Notes: generated by a model not told the origin, from the sequence alone. A DNA stretch of 64,000 nucleotides from Pleurodeles waltl (GCF_031143425.1 NC_090451.1:662188575-662252574); one strand, 5' to 3'; shown: positions 11,127 through 22,930, numbered from the stretch's first letter. Translations and numbers: made by a program.

Positions 11127-11405
11127 TCAGAACCTTAGACCTTTGCTTGACAAGTCCTTTTTCGCTGCTTTGATCTGCTCCTGAAGCTCTTTCGCTGCAT
11201 CTTCACAGTCGTTAAAGGTAGCCACACGGTAGCCAATAGTAGCCAGAGAGTAACAGCCGAAAGCCACAAGAAGGTATACTGGGAGAGGCCAGATCACTTG
11301 CTTATAGGTCTGTGGCAAGTCGAGCCCCAAGAGATCAAAGTTCAAGGTGACCCAGGTTGTTCCGAGCAGAGTGAGGCCAGTCAGCCATTGGCCAAGTTTG
11401 GTCAT
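11127..11405 (-). CDS. DPM3: Dolichol-phosphate mannosyltransferase subunit 3
   Basis: The 92-aa frame matches vertebrate DPM3 along its whole length, with the same length as the human protein. It opens [19 protein letters not shown], has [26 protein letters not shown] in the middle and ends SSKGLRF. Two hydrophobic segments (about residues 5-22 and 38-58) are the ER membrane anchors. The charged C terminus (about 66-92, [21 protein letters not shown]) is the predicted coiled coil. In the known complex DPM3 sits in the ER membrane and tethers and stabilises the catalytic subunit DPM1, with DPM2. The complex makes dolichol-phosphate mannose from GDP-mannose for N-glycans, GPI anchors and O- and C-mannosylation. 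The frame is intact with TGA at 11127-11129. The coding region is in a single exon, as in other vertebrates. It is the only confident host gene here. Confidence 0.97.
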   Translation of the reverse strand: MTKLGQWLTGLTLLGTTWVTLNFDLLGLDLPQTYKQVIWPLPVYLLVAFGCYSLATIGYRVATFNDCEDAAKELQEQIKAAKKDLSSKGLRF

Positions 11406-11461
11406 GGTGATGACAGAGGTGTGCCCCGATACGATCCAGTCCTTGGTATAAGACTGGAACT

Positions 11462-11965
11462 AAAGGGAAAACAAACAGGAAAGGCTGAGCAACCGAGGAA
11501 GACAAATTAGTTTTCAAAGTTCATGTTATTTTCATCATTGGCTAGTGTTTCCACTACAGGAGAGAAAACTTTACCCTAAGGCCATGTAAGGTACAACAGT
11601 AACATGCCATTTGTATAATATGAGAGGGCAACATTAACAGTTGATGAATGGAAGAAAAGGGGGAATACCAGCAGACAGTGCATTGCATTTACGTTTTTAC
11701 AGAACATTTTGCTGGAAAATGTGCCACATCTCACACACACTCATGAGCTATCATAACAAATGGTCCTTTAAGTTTCTTTGCAGCGCCTTTAAACTATAAT
11801 CAACATTTATGATGAAAGGATACCTCTGAAATTGCCTAAAAACACTAGGTCATTCTCCGCTGGCTCCGTTTGAAAGATCTACACACTCTCAGAGCTGGTC
11901 CCGTTTTCAGAGCTATCATTATTACACAAAAAAAACCATTCCTGAGTAACCACACCCTAAACAAG
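11462..11965. other. Probable start of DPM3 5' UTR intron, no other feature
   Basis: This lies upstream of the inferred DPM3 acceptor. If the promoter is the CpG-rich block near 15.5 kb, the whole of 11462-15400 is intron. Confidence 0.35.
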
Positions 11966-13220
11966 CAATGGCAAAGGCAATTGTTCTCACCCATGCAAGA
12001 TCTACTGGTTTTGCCAATGTGATTTAGCCGTGCTGTACATCAGCGTGGCTGCTATCCAGCATGGCTAAAAGTTAGTGGAGTATAGGAAAGTCATGCAGAG
12101 TGTTGTAGTGTGGAATGGTGAAGATTGTTGTAGAGTAGATTTGAAGTGAATGTTGTTTATTCCAGTGGCATAATGTGGAGTCGCGTAGAGTGCCATATAC
12201 TGGAGTGGCATAAAGTAGAGTGGATTGGTGTAGAGTGCATTGGTGTACAGCGTTGCAGAGAATAGTGGCGTGGAGTGCAGTGGCATTGAATTCAGCTGTA
12301 TTCAATGCAGTGTCATAGAATGTAGTGGCATAGATTAGAGTGGTGCATGGTAGAGTACAGTGGCGCAGAGAAGAGTGGCAAAGAGTTGAGTGATGCTGAA
12401 TGCAGTGGCATGCAGTGCAGCGGTACAAAGTAGAGTAGCATAGATTAGTGCAGAGTAGAGTACAGTGCTGTAGAATACAGTGGCATAGAGTGGAGTAGTG
12501 CAAAGTAGATTGGCGTAGAGTTCAGTGGCGGAGAGTGCAGTACTGCAGAGTAGAGTGTCATGGTACAGTGGTGTGGAGTAGAGAGCAGGGACGTAGAGTA
12601 CAGTAATGCAAGGTAGAGTTCAGTGGCACAAAGTAAAGTTAATTAGAGTGCAGCTGTGTAGATTGCATTGGCGAATAGTACAGTGGTAAAGAATAAAGTG
12701 GAGTAGAGTGGAGTAGAATAGATTGTTTCAGAGTAAAGTGGTGCTGAGTGGATTGGTGCAGGGTAGAATAGAGTTGCAGAGAGTGGCATAGAGTGTAATG
12801 GCTTTGAATAAAGTGGGGTATAGTGCAGTGGTGCAGAGTAGATTAGAGTAGCTTGCAGTGGATTGAGGTAGAGTGAAGGGGCAAAGAGTTGAGTGTTACA
12901 GAGTAAAGTGTATTGGCATATAGTGCAGTGGCAGAGAATGCAGTGTTGCAGAGTGACGTAGACTGCAGTGGCGTAGAGTGAAGTTGTGCAAGGTAGATTG
13001 GTGTGGTCTAGGCTGAAGTGGTATGGAGTGCAGTGGGCAAAGAATGCAGTGGTGTAGAGCAAAGTGGCAAAGAGTAGAGAGGTGTATCGTGAAGGGGCAT
13101 TGAATGGCGTGGAGTGGTGCAGACTGCAGTGTCATGGAGTGGTGTAAAGTAGAGTGGTGCAGAGTACAGTGCAGTGGTAAGGAGTGGGGTAAAGGGGCGT
13201 ATTCATGGTATGGTAGCACA
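11966..13220. repeat. Hairpin repeat followed by degenerate GAGTG minisatellite
   Basis: It starts with a decayed inverted-repeat unit (CAATGGCAAAGGCAATTG ... GGTTTTGCCAATG), then GTGGCTGCTATCCAGCATGG and CTAAAAGTTAGTGG. From about 12070 it becomes more than 1.1 kb of irregular 5- and 10-base units such as GTAGAGTGCAGTGGCATAGA. The strand is strongly skewed to G and T on plus. Open frames on the minus strand (STLCHCTLLC-like) are repeat artefacts. The same architecture recurs at 27092-28580. Confidence 0.85.
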
Positions 13221-14477
13221 CTGCCATTACAGACAGCACATTTTCAAATGACCAAAACACTTGCACAGACATAGTTTTACTAACAAAACTATACAAGGCA
13301 CAACCAAAAATGTGTGGAAATTGCATCACCTAGAATTATGATTTGTTTTGATCATATTAAAGTATTTGTTTCAACACACTTCATAAATAACAAAAAATGT
13401 GCTTCGTTTGCTCTCCTAATTCTGATATATTCTGAAATACTCAGACAGATCATTTAAATGTTGTTGTGTGCTAGAAAAACCTTCTTTCCAATCCCCACTA
13501 TCCAGCAAGTTTGTCACATAAATCCTCTCACTTTGAAGTCAGAGAAAAAAGTAAACAGGCACTCTCAGAAGACAGCGCCTGACATTTGACATCGGTCTTT
13601 GAATGCACAGCAAATAGGACGAAATAAGAAGACTATTTAAAGGAAACAGAAAGGGAGTTTGTGGAAGAATACAGTAAACACTGTTTAGGCAACGGGAAGG
13701 ATGAACTAAACTTGAAGAGCCTAAAGCAAATAAAGTCAGCAAATAGAAAGCCAGAAAATGAGAATTCCAAAGCCATTGGTAATAAGCAGGCAGAATGCAT
13801 TCCTAGGTCAAATTTCTGAAAATCTCCAAGATGTCTTTAGCAAATTAGACAGCTGTGCTGTCTGGTAGGCTGTGGTGCAAGAAGAACCTTCAGATCCCAT
13901 TAAATATGTTTTCACCTCTTAGGTATGTCAATAAGGAGTACAACTGGAGATTTAGGCTTTCATTCAGAGTTGTAGGGTAAAATTACATTCAATTTTATTA
14001 TTACCATGCGGTAAATCTGCACGTGCCAAAAGTCACAAGTTAAACCCCATGGGATGGAGAATTACTGTGTGGGACAGATTATCTAGTTGTAAAATCACAT
14101 GGAATTCCCGGCAGCATGCTCCCCTTTTCAGAAAATCAATGTGCAAAGAAGCTTGGCTGAAGAGATGCATGTGATTTTACTGTGTTGAAATCCTGCATGG
14201 TAACACTGGCTCTGATGCTCCCAGAGCCAGATAAAACAGGTATGGAAAAACTTGGGATTGGTTGGAATGGAATTCCATTAGGTAATTCCGCTCTGCCTCA
14301 CTGGTAATGGGGGCCTAAGAAATGTAACGAGGAAAGAGGGGTGGAAGGTTTTTCATGTGGGTGCTTTCATATGTCATAATACAGACGAAACACAAGTAAC
14401 CCCTGATCATTAACTCCTGTCAACCAAAACGCACCAGGACTACCAATCCCCGCTAACCATCAAAACAAACAAAAAAG
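13221..14477. other. Unique-looking sequence, nothing recognised
   Basis: No exon or repeat boundary could be supported. Confidence 0.4.
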
Positions 14478-14840
14478 GGATTCTACAGCTGTACTTCTGT
14501 TGACAGTTACATGCCATAACGGATGCTGTAGGTTTACCGGTCATATACTTTCACAAGCTGTCAGAGATTCCGCAGCTTTACCTGTCATTTGCTGCCACAT
14601 GCTGTCAATATTTCTAAAGCTTCACCTGCATGTACTGACACGTGCTGTTAGGGATTCTGCAGCTTTCCTTCTCTGAACTGTCACATGCTGTCAGGGATTC
14701 TGCAGTTTTACTTCTGTGAACTGTCACATGCTGTCAGGAATTCTGCAGCTTTACAACTGTGCACTCTCACATACTGTCAGGAATTCTGCAGCTTTACTTA
14801 TGTGGGCTGCCACACGCTATCAGAAATTCTGCAGCTGTAC
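14478..14840. repeat. 43-bp minisatellite, about 8-9 copies
   Basis: Units of the type ATTCTGCAGCTTTAC ... TGTCACATGCTGTCAGG recur with the CTGCAG-like landmark at 14483, 14526, 14571, 14614, 14657, 14700, 14743, 14786 and 14829. Most spacings are exactly 43. The last five copies are the most alike; the left ones are diverged. Confidence 0.9.
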
Positions 14841-15394
14841 ATGTTCAGGATTTTGAACCTACGCATATGAGCTTGGTGAAAAGGCGTAGATCTGGTAACA
14901 TCATTAGTTTAGTGGAGCAGGATCGTGCTGGGCAGAAAACACCAGTTAACTGGCTAAAAGTGAACATACAACTCAGTCGAAGCATATAGATTATAGAATA
15001 CAATATACATGACAGCGAGGGTCCATTCAAACAGGAGGCTACAGAGTGTCTGACACAGTATGCAAATGCCAGCCTGTCTGCTGTTTCATCCTAGTGTTTT
15101 ACGGACCTCATGAGGTCATACGCTTCCAGGCACTATGCCCCTATTTCCGTGGCATTAAGTACCCTAACTTTACACGGATTTATGCTGCCGGCATGCATAT
15201 GCGAAGCTCATAGGCTAAAGAATAATTGCAGTGTTGCCTTTGTGTTTAACAGGTTTTCTGACGGCCGTTGCCTGCAACATAACGCCCAGTCCACCTCTCA
15301 ACACCCCACACTAAAAAACAGGACATATCTCTTAGGGATGGACTTAAACAAAATCACGATGCACATTCTCCTTCTGCATTAACTGATTAAACTG
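14841..15394. other. Sequence between minisatellite and CpG-rich block
   Basis: No supported coding exon was found. CpG density rises only past about 15395. Confidence 0.35.
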
Positions 15395-15499
15395 AACAGA
15401 GAAGCCCCTCTACGAACCGACACAAGAGGCGTACCCCTCCCTCCACACGGTACCGAAACTCTTCCTGTGCCACCTCAATGCTGTGCTCGTCGCGATCCG

Positions 15500-15507
15500 T
15501 GACGTCA
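15500..15507. promoter_or_regulatory. CRE site TGACGTCA
   Basis: Perfect 8-bp palindromic CREB/ATF consensus in the CpG-rich block. Confidence 0.6.
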
Positions 15508-15559
15508 TAATACGCGACGAAAGCCAGGAAGAAGGATTTCGAGCATTGAGAGGCCCAGG

Positions 15560-15578
15560 GCATGTCGGGAGTTGTAGT
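15560..15578 (-). promoter_or_regulatory. ZNF143/SBS-like site
   Basis: The minus strand reads ACTACAACTCCCGACATGC, matching the 19-bp consensus ACTACAAYTCCCAGCATGC except for an AG to GA swap. Such sites mark housekeeping promoters. Confidence 0.55.
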
Positions 15579-15626
15579 CCCGTTTACTCTAAGCATGACG
15601 AGTTAAAACGTCGGTGGCATGGTGCT

Positions 15627-15640
15627 GTTGTCATGGCAAC
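15627..15640. promoter_or_regulatory. RFX X-box GTTGTCATGGCAAC
   Basis: A 14-bp imperfect palindrome that fits the RFX consensus GTHNYYATRRNAAC at all fixed positions. Confidence 0.55.
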
Positions 15641-15800
15641 CCTGAGCCGCTGCCTTGCTGAGGGGTGCATTCAGGCTCACATTCCTGAATGGGACGGATG
15701 TAGAGAAATTCTAATGCTCCTCACGAATCACCCCAGGAGTCGGCCAGACCACGCGGACAACAAGGTCCCCCTTGTTCAGAGGCTGCCTTAATCTTACCTC

Positions 15801-17250
15801 GTTTATAAACCAATGTTTCCAAAATCGCAACTTCTCCTGAGAGAGGCTGTTTTTTTCAGTACATGGCTACGCGCAATAATCCACATTTAATCATTGGATT
15901 AACCACTAATCTTGGGTTCCGGAGTAGTGTGCATCTCGCCAAACAGCACCTCAACAGCTTGTTATGGGTAGTAAACACTATATAAATGCAATTATAGTAC
16001 AATCATGAGGTCGAAGTGAGACCTAGACCTGGCTCACTTAAAGCCCTTGTTATCTGACAGCTTTTTCAAGTAAACCTCCCTTTCATGTCCATGCCTGCAA
16101 AGTTTCCCAGGTCCATGTGTGCTAAATTGTTCCACTCCAGGTTTTTTCTTTGAATTATTGGAGTTGTAGTTCTGTTTTATATTTTTTTTTAAAGACTACA
16201 AGTCCCAGAAGTAAAAAAAAAAAAAAAAAAAAAACTGGAATGGAGCAGCACATCACCCATAGACCTGGGAAGTTTGGCAAGGCTGTTCATAGCAAAGACA
16301 CCTCAAATCACACTAATTGTGAAAGAGACACCCATTCGAGTTCGGTTTGAGCTCTCGCTCACAGCAGGCTAAATGTTGCACGATAACTGGGAAGGGCTAT
16401 AACCTTATCTCTAAATGTATCTCTCCCCACAGCTCAGTTTAGTTCAGAGTGGCTCCTGGAAGCTGCAAAAGCTTCCGGAAGCAACAAAACCTCTGAGCAG
16501 CCCTTCTACCGACTCGCTTTTACGTCCAACCTACTATACAGGGCATGCACTATCTGTTGTGAAGCATACTGTGACTTATGGGTGGAGCCCACTCATTGCT
16601 TACAATTGGTTGGCTTTCCCTGTTATGCTCATTTGCCTGCTTCTTATTAGTGTTCCAACTTCTGAACCTTATGTTTATCCCTCCCATCAAGCATTATCTC
16701 TTTACTATGTGTGCTGTTTGAATAGTGTCTGTGCTCAATGTTAGGAAACAACTTTTTTCTTTCACAAAAAGTGCATGCGTTTTCAAGACTTCTGTTGTGT
16801 ACTTATGTTCGCACTTGTGATGCTGCCTGTCAGTGTGCTTTTCCCGGTCTCCTTCCTGTTGTACTTGTTGAATTCACATCCCACCCTCCCTATGTTGCTT
16901 CTGTGTCTCTGTGTCCTGTGCTGCTTCTAGGTCTCCCTGCCTACCACTGAGCTGCTTCCGACCGACATAGGTTCACCCCGAAGCATTTTAATTTAATGAG
17001 TGATGTAAACCCCAACCCTGATTAAAAAAAAAAACAAAAACGTTTCTGCACGTTTTGCTTTGGATTTAATTATCAATCCGACTTGGATAGGTACCGTAAA
17101 CACAAAAAAAAACTGCTGCATTATTTTGTATCCATGCGCAAATGTGTGGCATGCAGCTACAATATCAGAGGACTGACTGCATAAAAGTTTTATTTTGGTT
17201 TATTTTAACCATGTTGCCTACCATCGAGGATGCTGTGCAGCATGGCTAAA
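15801..17250. other. Intergenic; A-tailed segment and inverted SBS-like pair
   Basis: At 16158-16211 GAACTACAACTCC (minus) and ACTACAAGTCCCAGAAG (plus) face each other around a T-run, like a small inverted-repeat element, followed by an A-run (16213-16233). The segment about 16400-17040 ends in an A-rich tail (17022-17040) and may be a retroposed copy of unknown origin. No gene was recognised. Confidence 0.4.
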
Positions 17251-17309
17251 AAGCATTGGCAAAGCAAATAGGTCTCAAAGGGTGAGACCTACTAGCTTTG
17301 CCAGTGCTT
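17251..17309. repeat. Hairpin repeat (AAGCATTGGCAAAGC family)
   Basis: AAGCATTGGCAAAGC ... ATAGGTCTCA is matched by TGAGACCTA ... GCTTTGCCAGTGCTT, giving two arms of about 26 bases around a short loop. Relatives lie at about 11966, 23096 and 27092. This copy has CAGCATGGCTAAAA on its left and no minisatellite. Confidence 0.7.
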
Positions 17310-17679
17310 GATTTGGTGGGTATAGTGCTCTGGGTCCATCAGGTTCTTTCACAGCTCCACAACTCCATTCAGCCGTCCCTCTACATCATGAACTTTTTGG
17401 TGTTGTCATTACATTACTTTTAAAATCATTGCGATTTTTCTATCATTTAACTGATGCCAATTAATTGTCATTAATCAGAAAGTTTTGTGATATCACTTCC
17501 TATGAGGTAATCAAACATGATATTTAGCTTTCACTACTAAAACTTGAGAGTTAGGCCTTGCATCCTCCTCTGCCTTAGTACCACCTTGTTCGAATATAGT
17601 TACCAGTTGACTATCCATACCCAAGTACGCGGAGATCCAGGCCTGTGTTTTTTATAGCAACCCAATCATAGGGGTAGCT

Positions 17680-17900
17680 TACACTGGTGCAGCAGGTGCA
17701 GTGGTACTGGTACTCAGAGGCTTGAGGGGCCCACAGATCTCTGATTATTGCTGTACTTCACAATTGAAACAGTGGCCGGGGGGGGGGGGGCATTTCCTGC
17801 TTTGCACTAGGGCCCATGACACCCTGACTACAGCATTGACACAATGCATTCTGGGAGCTGTAGTACTGATTCAGTTCGTCAGATGTAACACACCCGAAAC
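17680..17900. repeat. Dispersed repeat related to 46520-46860; G13 run
   Basis: GGTGCAGCAGGTGCAGTGGT here matches GGTGCTGCAGGTGCAGTGGC near 46535, with further similarity after it. A run of 13 G lies at 17778-17790. An SBS-like 19-mer (GCATTCTGGGAGCTGTAGT) is at 17846-17864. The transposon class is unknown. Confidence 0.5.
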
Positions 17901-18385
17901 CAATGATTTGTAAAGAACTGACTATGACTGAGGAATTACTTCTTGGTGACACTGAGTCATCTGAAATTCCTACGGCAATCAAACTGATAGCCGTCCCAGG
18001 AAATAGAAAGCTTTCAACAAAGTAATAGCATTTACAAGTTGATGGAAAGGCATTGAATCAGTTGTCCATCACGTTCCAGGTGTCTGTCTCCAACTGGCCC
18101 AGCTCTACAGGCCTTTAAGAGACACCATGGCTGTTCTGAAATGTCATGAAGTTTCTTTCCTGTCCGAACCTTCTAACCTCCCTCTGAGCACTGGAAGAAC
18201 ATGCCTTTTTGCGCTCTTGTTAATAACCAACCCCAAAGAGCAGTGCCCCTGGCTGTCAGTGGGCAAGAGGCAAACCACAACCCTTTTCAGTCTGTACCAG
18301 AGTCACCCTTGCCCTACACTGTATGTCTAGTTGGCAGGAGGCCTCTAAAAAGGGAGAGACCTCTGGCTATTCCTGTTTTTTTGGA
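17901..18385. other. Unassigned sequence
   Basis: Nothing supported before the LTR. Confidence 0.35.
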
Positions 18386-18390
18386 CTAGA

Positions 18391-21300
18391 TGTAGGAGGC
18401 TGGCCCTCTATGTAGTGTGCAAAACATTGTACACTGTGCAGAGGGCCTGGGCAACCACACGTTGGTTTACAGAGGTAAAAACTAGACCACCTAATGCTCT
18501 AATGTTTATGGTAGCTTGGTCAAGCAGTTAGCCTAATATTGGAGAAGTGCAAACCATTTGTTGTACTCACATTATCAATAAAGCAAGACACACACTCAAA
18601 AATACTTCAGATTTTTTTAAAATTGGGTTGGTACTTTTTAAGTTATGAATTTCCAAAGTTCAGAAAATGTCGCTGTTCTGTGCGTAATTACGCACCATAG
18701 GAATCAATGGAGATGTACTTTTAAAATACATATAAATTCAGGCAATGCGTTTGCCAATGTCTCCTCTTGGTTGTAGATCGAGGTCACTGGTGGGCCCTGT
18801 GGACCAGCTGGAGAAGTTTGAGGGGCTCCAGGTTTCAGCGGGAGCAGCTGCAGAAAGTCTTTGGAGCAGGTGCAAGGCCACTGCGGGGGACCACTTAGAA
18901 AAGCAGTGCACTGGTGGATTTCAATGTGAGTCCAGCAGGTCCCCTATGAGTGTCGAGGTCGCGAGGGGTGGGGGACCCTTAGGGCACAGCTGGATCTTCA
19001 AGGCACAGGGCACTGCGTGCAGAACGAATCAGTGAGCCAAGAGCTGTGCGTAAAGGTGCTCTTGGAAACAGGAGGGAGGTGACCTGGAGGGTCGTTTGCA
19101 GGTCAGCAGGGCCACTGTGGTGGGTGGTTCTGGTGGTCTATGAAGTACCTCGACTGGGGCTTCCTAGTGTTCTTTTGGAGTCCGGAGTGGACTTTCCTTT
19201 CTGGTGTCCCTTGAGGAGTGACTAGTACCTGTGGCTATTGCACAGTTCAGCCATTGGAGGTCGCAAATTGGGCACCCTTATAGGTTTTGTCTTCATGGTC
19301 CGTCGGGTAAAATTTGGTCCAGCTGTGGTGTCCGTTTCCTTGGTCAGCATCCGGTCAGTGAACTGGACTTCACTGGTCTTTTGGTCTTGGTTGCAGGAGA
19401 GTAATGCCTTCACTCTGGAGGAAGATCTTCAGCGAGTTTTAGAACAGTGGAGTTCCTTCAGGAATTTGTAGAGTCTGTCCGATGTCGGAGCAACCCCTCA
19501 GTGGCAACTGTCGAGTCCTGGGTGCAGCAGGCAGGGTGTGGCGCCTTTTTATTGATGCAGCAGGACTTTGGTTCTCCAGCCTTGGGTCTTCTTTGTTGCT
19601 GGTCTTCTCGTGTCCTTCGAATATGCATCTCTGGTCTAGGGGTGCCCACTGAATATTGTATTTAGTGGGCGTTTGAGGGGTATCTAGTAGTGACCAATGG
19701 GTCATCTACCTTAGGATGGCTACATCCACTATGTGACCACTTCCTTGGGCAGAGATCACTTCCCTATCCCTGTTAGGCTATTTTCCTACCAGGTAAAATA
19801 GAGGAAAATGAAATGGAGGGGTCACAGTAACACCTTAGGGGTGATGGAAGCTGGTGAAACCCCCTCCTCCTGTCCTTTGTGTGTTTTCCTGCTGTTGCTT
19901 CTGCCAAAAGTGTGTGTGGGGGGGGGGGGGGGGTTGCAATGGGGGCGACCATTTGCTGCTAGCAGCAGACATGGGGGTCGAGCTTCAAAGGCTGGAGGCC
20001 CTTTGAAGCTTGCTAGCTGGGCAGTGCACATTCCTGAGGAGGGAGAAGTGACACCTACACCCAGGAAGTAATTTGTTCTGGGACACAGAGAGCAAGAGCT
20101 CTCACCTCAGGGTTCCAGAATCTTGTCTGGTGGTGGCAGGCTGGTTGTCACTGGCCAGCAAACATGCCAGTGTTAGTTAGCTTTGCAGGGGTCACCTCTA
20201 AGGTGACCACTGGGTACATTTTAAAATAAATCCAATACAGGTACCAGACTGGATTAATCATTATGAGTTGTTTGATACCAAACAACCCAGGGTTCAGAGT
20301 AGCCATCATGTAGCTGTGACACTCGTACCGACCAGTGTGCAGCACATGTATTTAAAATCGCTGCTCCGTTTACTTACTATGTTCCAGGTTTGGCAAGGAC
20401 ACAGTAGGGGCATATTGCTCATGCATCTATGCCCACACATTCAGTTTAGTGCACCCTGCCTTAGGGCTGGTAGGCATGCCACAGGGGTGACTTACCTATT
20501 TTGCATGCAGTGTGTAGTATGCAGGGCACACAGGCTGTGTGCCATGTTGAGTTTGGATTTTAGGATTGCACAGGACACTCAGCCTGCAATGGCAGTGCTG
20601 GGGTGCATCTGGATGCGTGGCCCTTGAGGGTGGCAAAATCTGTGCTGCTGCCCTCAGGGGCCTACCCTTAGTATCCCATGCCCTGTGAGTACCTAAATAG
20701 CATTTAGTAGCGGTGGTGGCCAGCAGCTTTAGGAGGGAGGGAGGGAAGCACACACACACACACTCATTCTTTCACACGCACATGCACGCACGCACATCCA
20801 TTAACAACACTCATAACATTCAAACATGTATACACGCACCAAACATTCATTTTAAAAGATCACACACACTTACCTTCAGCCTCGGAGGTCCCAGAAAGGT
20901 TGGGACTGCTGCCTTCCCTCAGGTCAGCCAGTGAGACTGCTGACCCCACCCCATTCTGTGACGAAGTGTCACTGACTGCACTCACCCTGGGCGCTTCAGG
21001 GCTTAAACCTGATGCGCCCAGGTCAAAGTCAATGGGTGATGCTTTCCTCGTCACCCAGGGGAGGGCCTCGAGGCACCTTTGCTGAGCCGGAGAGGTCACA
21101 CCCATAGGAGCTGTGACCTCCTCAGCCCAGCAAAGTTAAGCTCAGTCAGCCAGGAGTCTGCGCAAATCGCGCATGTCTGCTCCTGGCTGCCTGACCTGAA
21201 CATGAAGAGTGTCTGTTCGGCTGACCTTTGTTCAGCCTGACAGAAACTCTTCATGAGGGGCAAAAGGTGGTGGGGCGTGGCCCCTCCGCCCTAAAGGATG

Positions 21301-21501
21301 GGCTGCGTCTGTTTACTAGGGACTTATAGTGGCAACTAAAGGTGCTACAAATTGTGCCAATGAATTACAACAGTTTTGGAAAAGAGATCTGGCCCAGGGA
21401 ACCTGGTTAGCAGGGGCCCTGGGCACTAACAACTTTGAGACCACACCAAATACCATGCAAAAAGTGGGGGCTAAGCATGACAAAAGATGTCTTTTCTCTC
21501 A
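18391..21501 (-). mobile_element. Solo LTR, 3.1 kb, minus orientation, CTAGA duplication
   Basis: The plus strand begins TGTAGGAGGCTGG (reverse of an LTR end CCAGCCTCCTACA, as in the LTR at 37158-40286) and ends TTTTCTCTCA. CTAGA is repeated at 18386-18390 and 21502-21506. Blocks shared with the other LTRs in the window, read in reverse, include GGGTGGCAAAATCTGTGCTG near 20629, the GCCTTAGGGCTGGTAGGC block near 20457 and GGAACCTGGTTAGCAGGGGC near 21398. No internal region or coding sequence is present, so it arose by LTR-LTR recombination. It contains a run of 16 G at 19918-19933 and a nested insertion at about 20711-21311. Confidence 0.8.
20711..21311. mobile_element. Non-autonomous insertion (hAT-like?) inside the solo LTR
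   Basis: LTR-like sequence stops at CATTTAGTAG and resumes after TTTACTAG. TTTAGTAG and TTTACTAG flank the block as a 7-of-8 match. The left end CGGTGGTGGCCAGCAGC is CAGTGG-like, but the inverted match at the right end is weak. It includes a CA-rich tract (20751-20800) and an inverted repeat around 21080-21125 (GGTCACACC ... CTGTGACC). The class assignment is tentative. Confidence 0.45.
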
Positions 21502-21506
21502 CTAGA

Positions 21507-22930
21507 ACACTTTGAATGCTGGGTATATGAACCTTACTGCCAAGGTAAATAGCAAAACTACATGTACCAGAATGCCATGTAATCCTAGTTAGAAAAAGCT
21601 AGGAGGGTCTACACCTGTCACAAGTGACGCAGGGCTACTTGTATGCCATGCTCGGGGGGGACGTAACAGAGCTTTACACTGTGCAGTAGTCTGGGTTCTG
21701 GGCAGAGGACACCAGGCCTAGACCTGTGGACATTGGGAGAAGTGATGGGGTGGATAACAGATAGGGTTAATGGGGGCTAGAAACCACTGAGGGAGCCGAG
21801 GACAAAGCATATAAGTAGTATGGACTGGAAACCACTGAGAGAGCAGGGGCTATCGTCTCAGGCCGCAGAAAGAACACGGCCCTCTTTGAAAACAATGTGC
21901 CTCGAGCCCTGCTCCACAGGAGTGGGAGACCAGCCCAGGGTTCTGTGGGCAGTGAAACCTGTGCCAGGCACAGAAGGCAGCAGGAATCAGCCCTGGCTCT
22001 ATCAGAGGGCAGTGAGAACTCAATGAAGTGTGCGTTCCCACTGAAGGCTGGCATCAGACCAGGATCTTCTGACGTAGAGGAAGCGTGAGGGCCAGGAGCC
22101 CGCGTTAGACACCACACGCGAATCACAGGCCCAAGGCGGCCGAGGAGACAGATTCAGGGAAGCCTATTTATACGGGTAGCTTTAAGAGTTCATGTGGGGG
22201 GTGTTAGAGGTCACCAGGGGGCCGTTATGAAGGAAGGGCAGAGTCAGGGACAGAATCTATACCTAGCTGCAAAAATGTTACTCAAAAATGGTAGGTGAAG
22301 TGTTATGGTTTTAAGGCTCGGTGCATAGCCGCCAAATTTCCAAGTTCCCTGCGACATGTGTAGCTCCTGTCCAGATTTTTTTTTCAGTGTAGACTTTACT
22401 GCCCAGTGCTGTCTGTACAGGTTAGTGCAGTCCGCCCAAGCTGGTGCACACTGTACAGCTTGGAAGTGTGTTTACCGGACGATGCCACCGGTCCTAAGTT
22501 TGTAAAAGTTCACCACCAGTAGGACACATCTGTCTCCCTGCTCCTGACGCAAATGGCATTGGACATGCTGGTGGTACAGAGGTGGACAGAAGGGAAAGCA
22601 TCTCCGCTAGTTTACTCCTTTCATTTATTCAGTCAGTCACACGCCTACCAGATGTTTCGGAGCAGTAAATTAATTGTTATCAACTTCCTGTAGCTTGTGA
22701 TGTGCAACGTTATTAGAGCTCTTTGGTTTGGTTGGTTTTCTGGCTCTTGGGTCAATCCATTCTCAGCTCCATTGCTAAGGTCATGTTATTATCTACAGGA
22801 CTGGGATCTGGTACATGTTGAAACAAGGTGTCATTTTACCTTGGCAAAAATCAGTTCACATACAACTGGTGTGTCTTTTTTTTAAGGTCGGGCGTCAGCT
22901 AATTTCTTTTGCTTTTACTAAAATTATGTA
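21507..22930. other. Unassigned sequence
   Basis: An SBS-like 19-mer (ACTACATGTACCAGAATGC) is at 21557-21575. No exon was recognised. Confidence 0.35.

Larger units (their letters stand above)
10755..11459 (-). other. DPM3: DPM3 terminal exon with 3' UTR
   Basis: On the minus strand a polypyrimidine tract (TTTCCTGTTTGTTTTCCC) and AG (11461-11460) precede position 11459, 54 bases upstream of the ATG, giving a good 3' splice site in the 5' UTR. Downstream, AATAAA lies at 10783-10778, giving a 3' UTR of about 350 bases. The exact cleavage site (about 10755-10765) is inferred. Confidence 0.6.
15395..15800. promoter_or_regulatory. CpG-rich candidate promoter, probably of DPM3
   Basis: CpG is far denser here than in neighbours (CGTCGCGATCCG, TACGCGACG). 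It holds a perfect CRE (TGACGTCA, 15500-15507), a ZNF143/SBS-like site (15560-15578) and an RFX X-box (15627-15640), with ETS-like GGAAG cores between. It is the closest such block upstream of DPM3 on the minus strand, so a non-coding first exon just left of 15500 is likely but no donor could be chosen. A divergent plus-strand transcript is equally possible. Confidence 0.55.

Noticed and set aside
12065..13219. Several minus-strand frames rich in Leu, His, Thr and Cys
   Set aside because: They translate a GAGTG-type minisatellite; several frames are open at once because the repeat lacks stops.
15483..15791. 102-aa plus frame and 69-aa minus frame
   Set aside because: Both translate the candidate promoter, with no homology I recognise.
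10755..15800. Neighbour genes expected from mammalian synteny of DPM3 (SLC50A1, KRTCAP2)
   Set aside because: No exon of either could be recognised by eye in the window.
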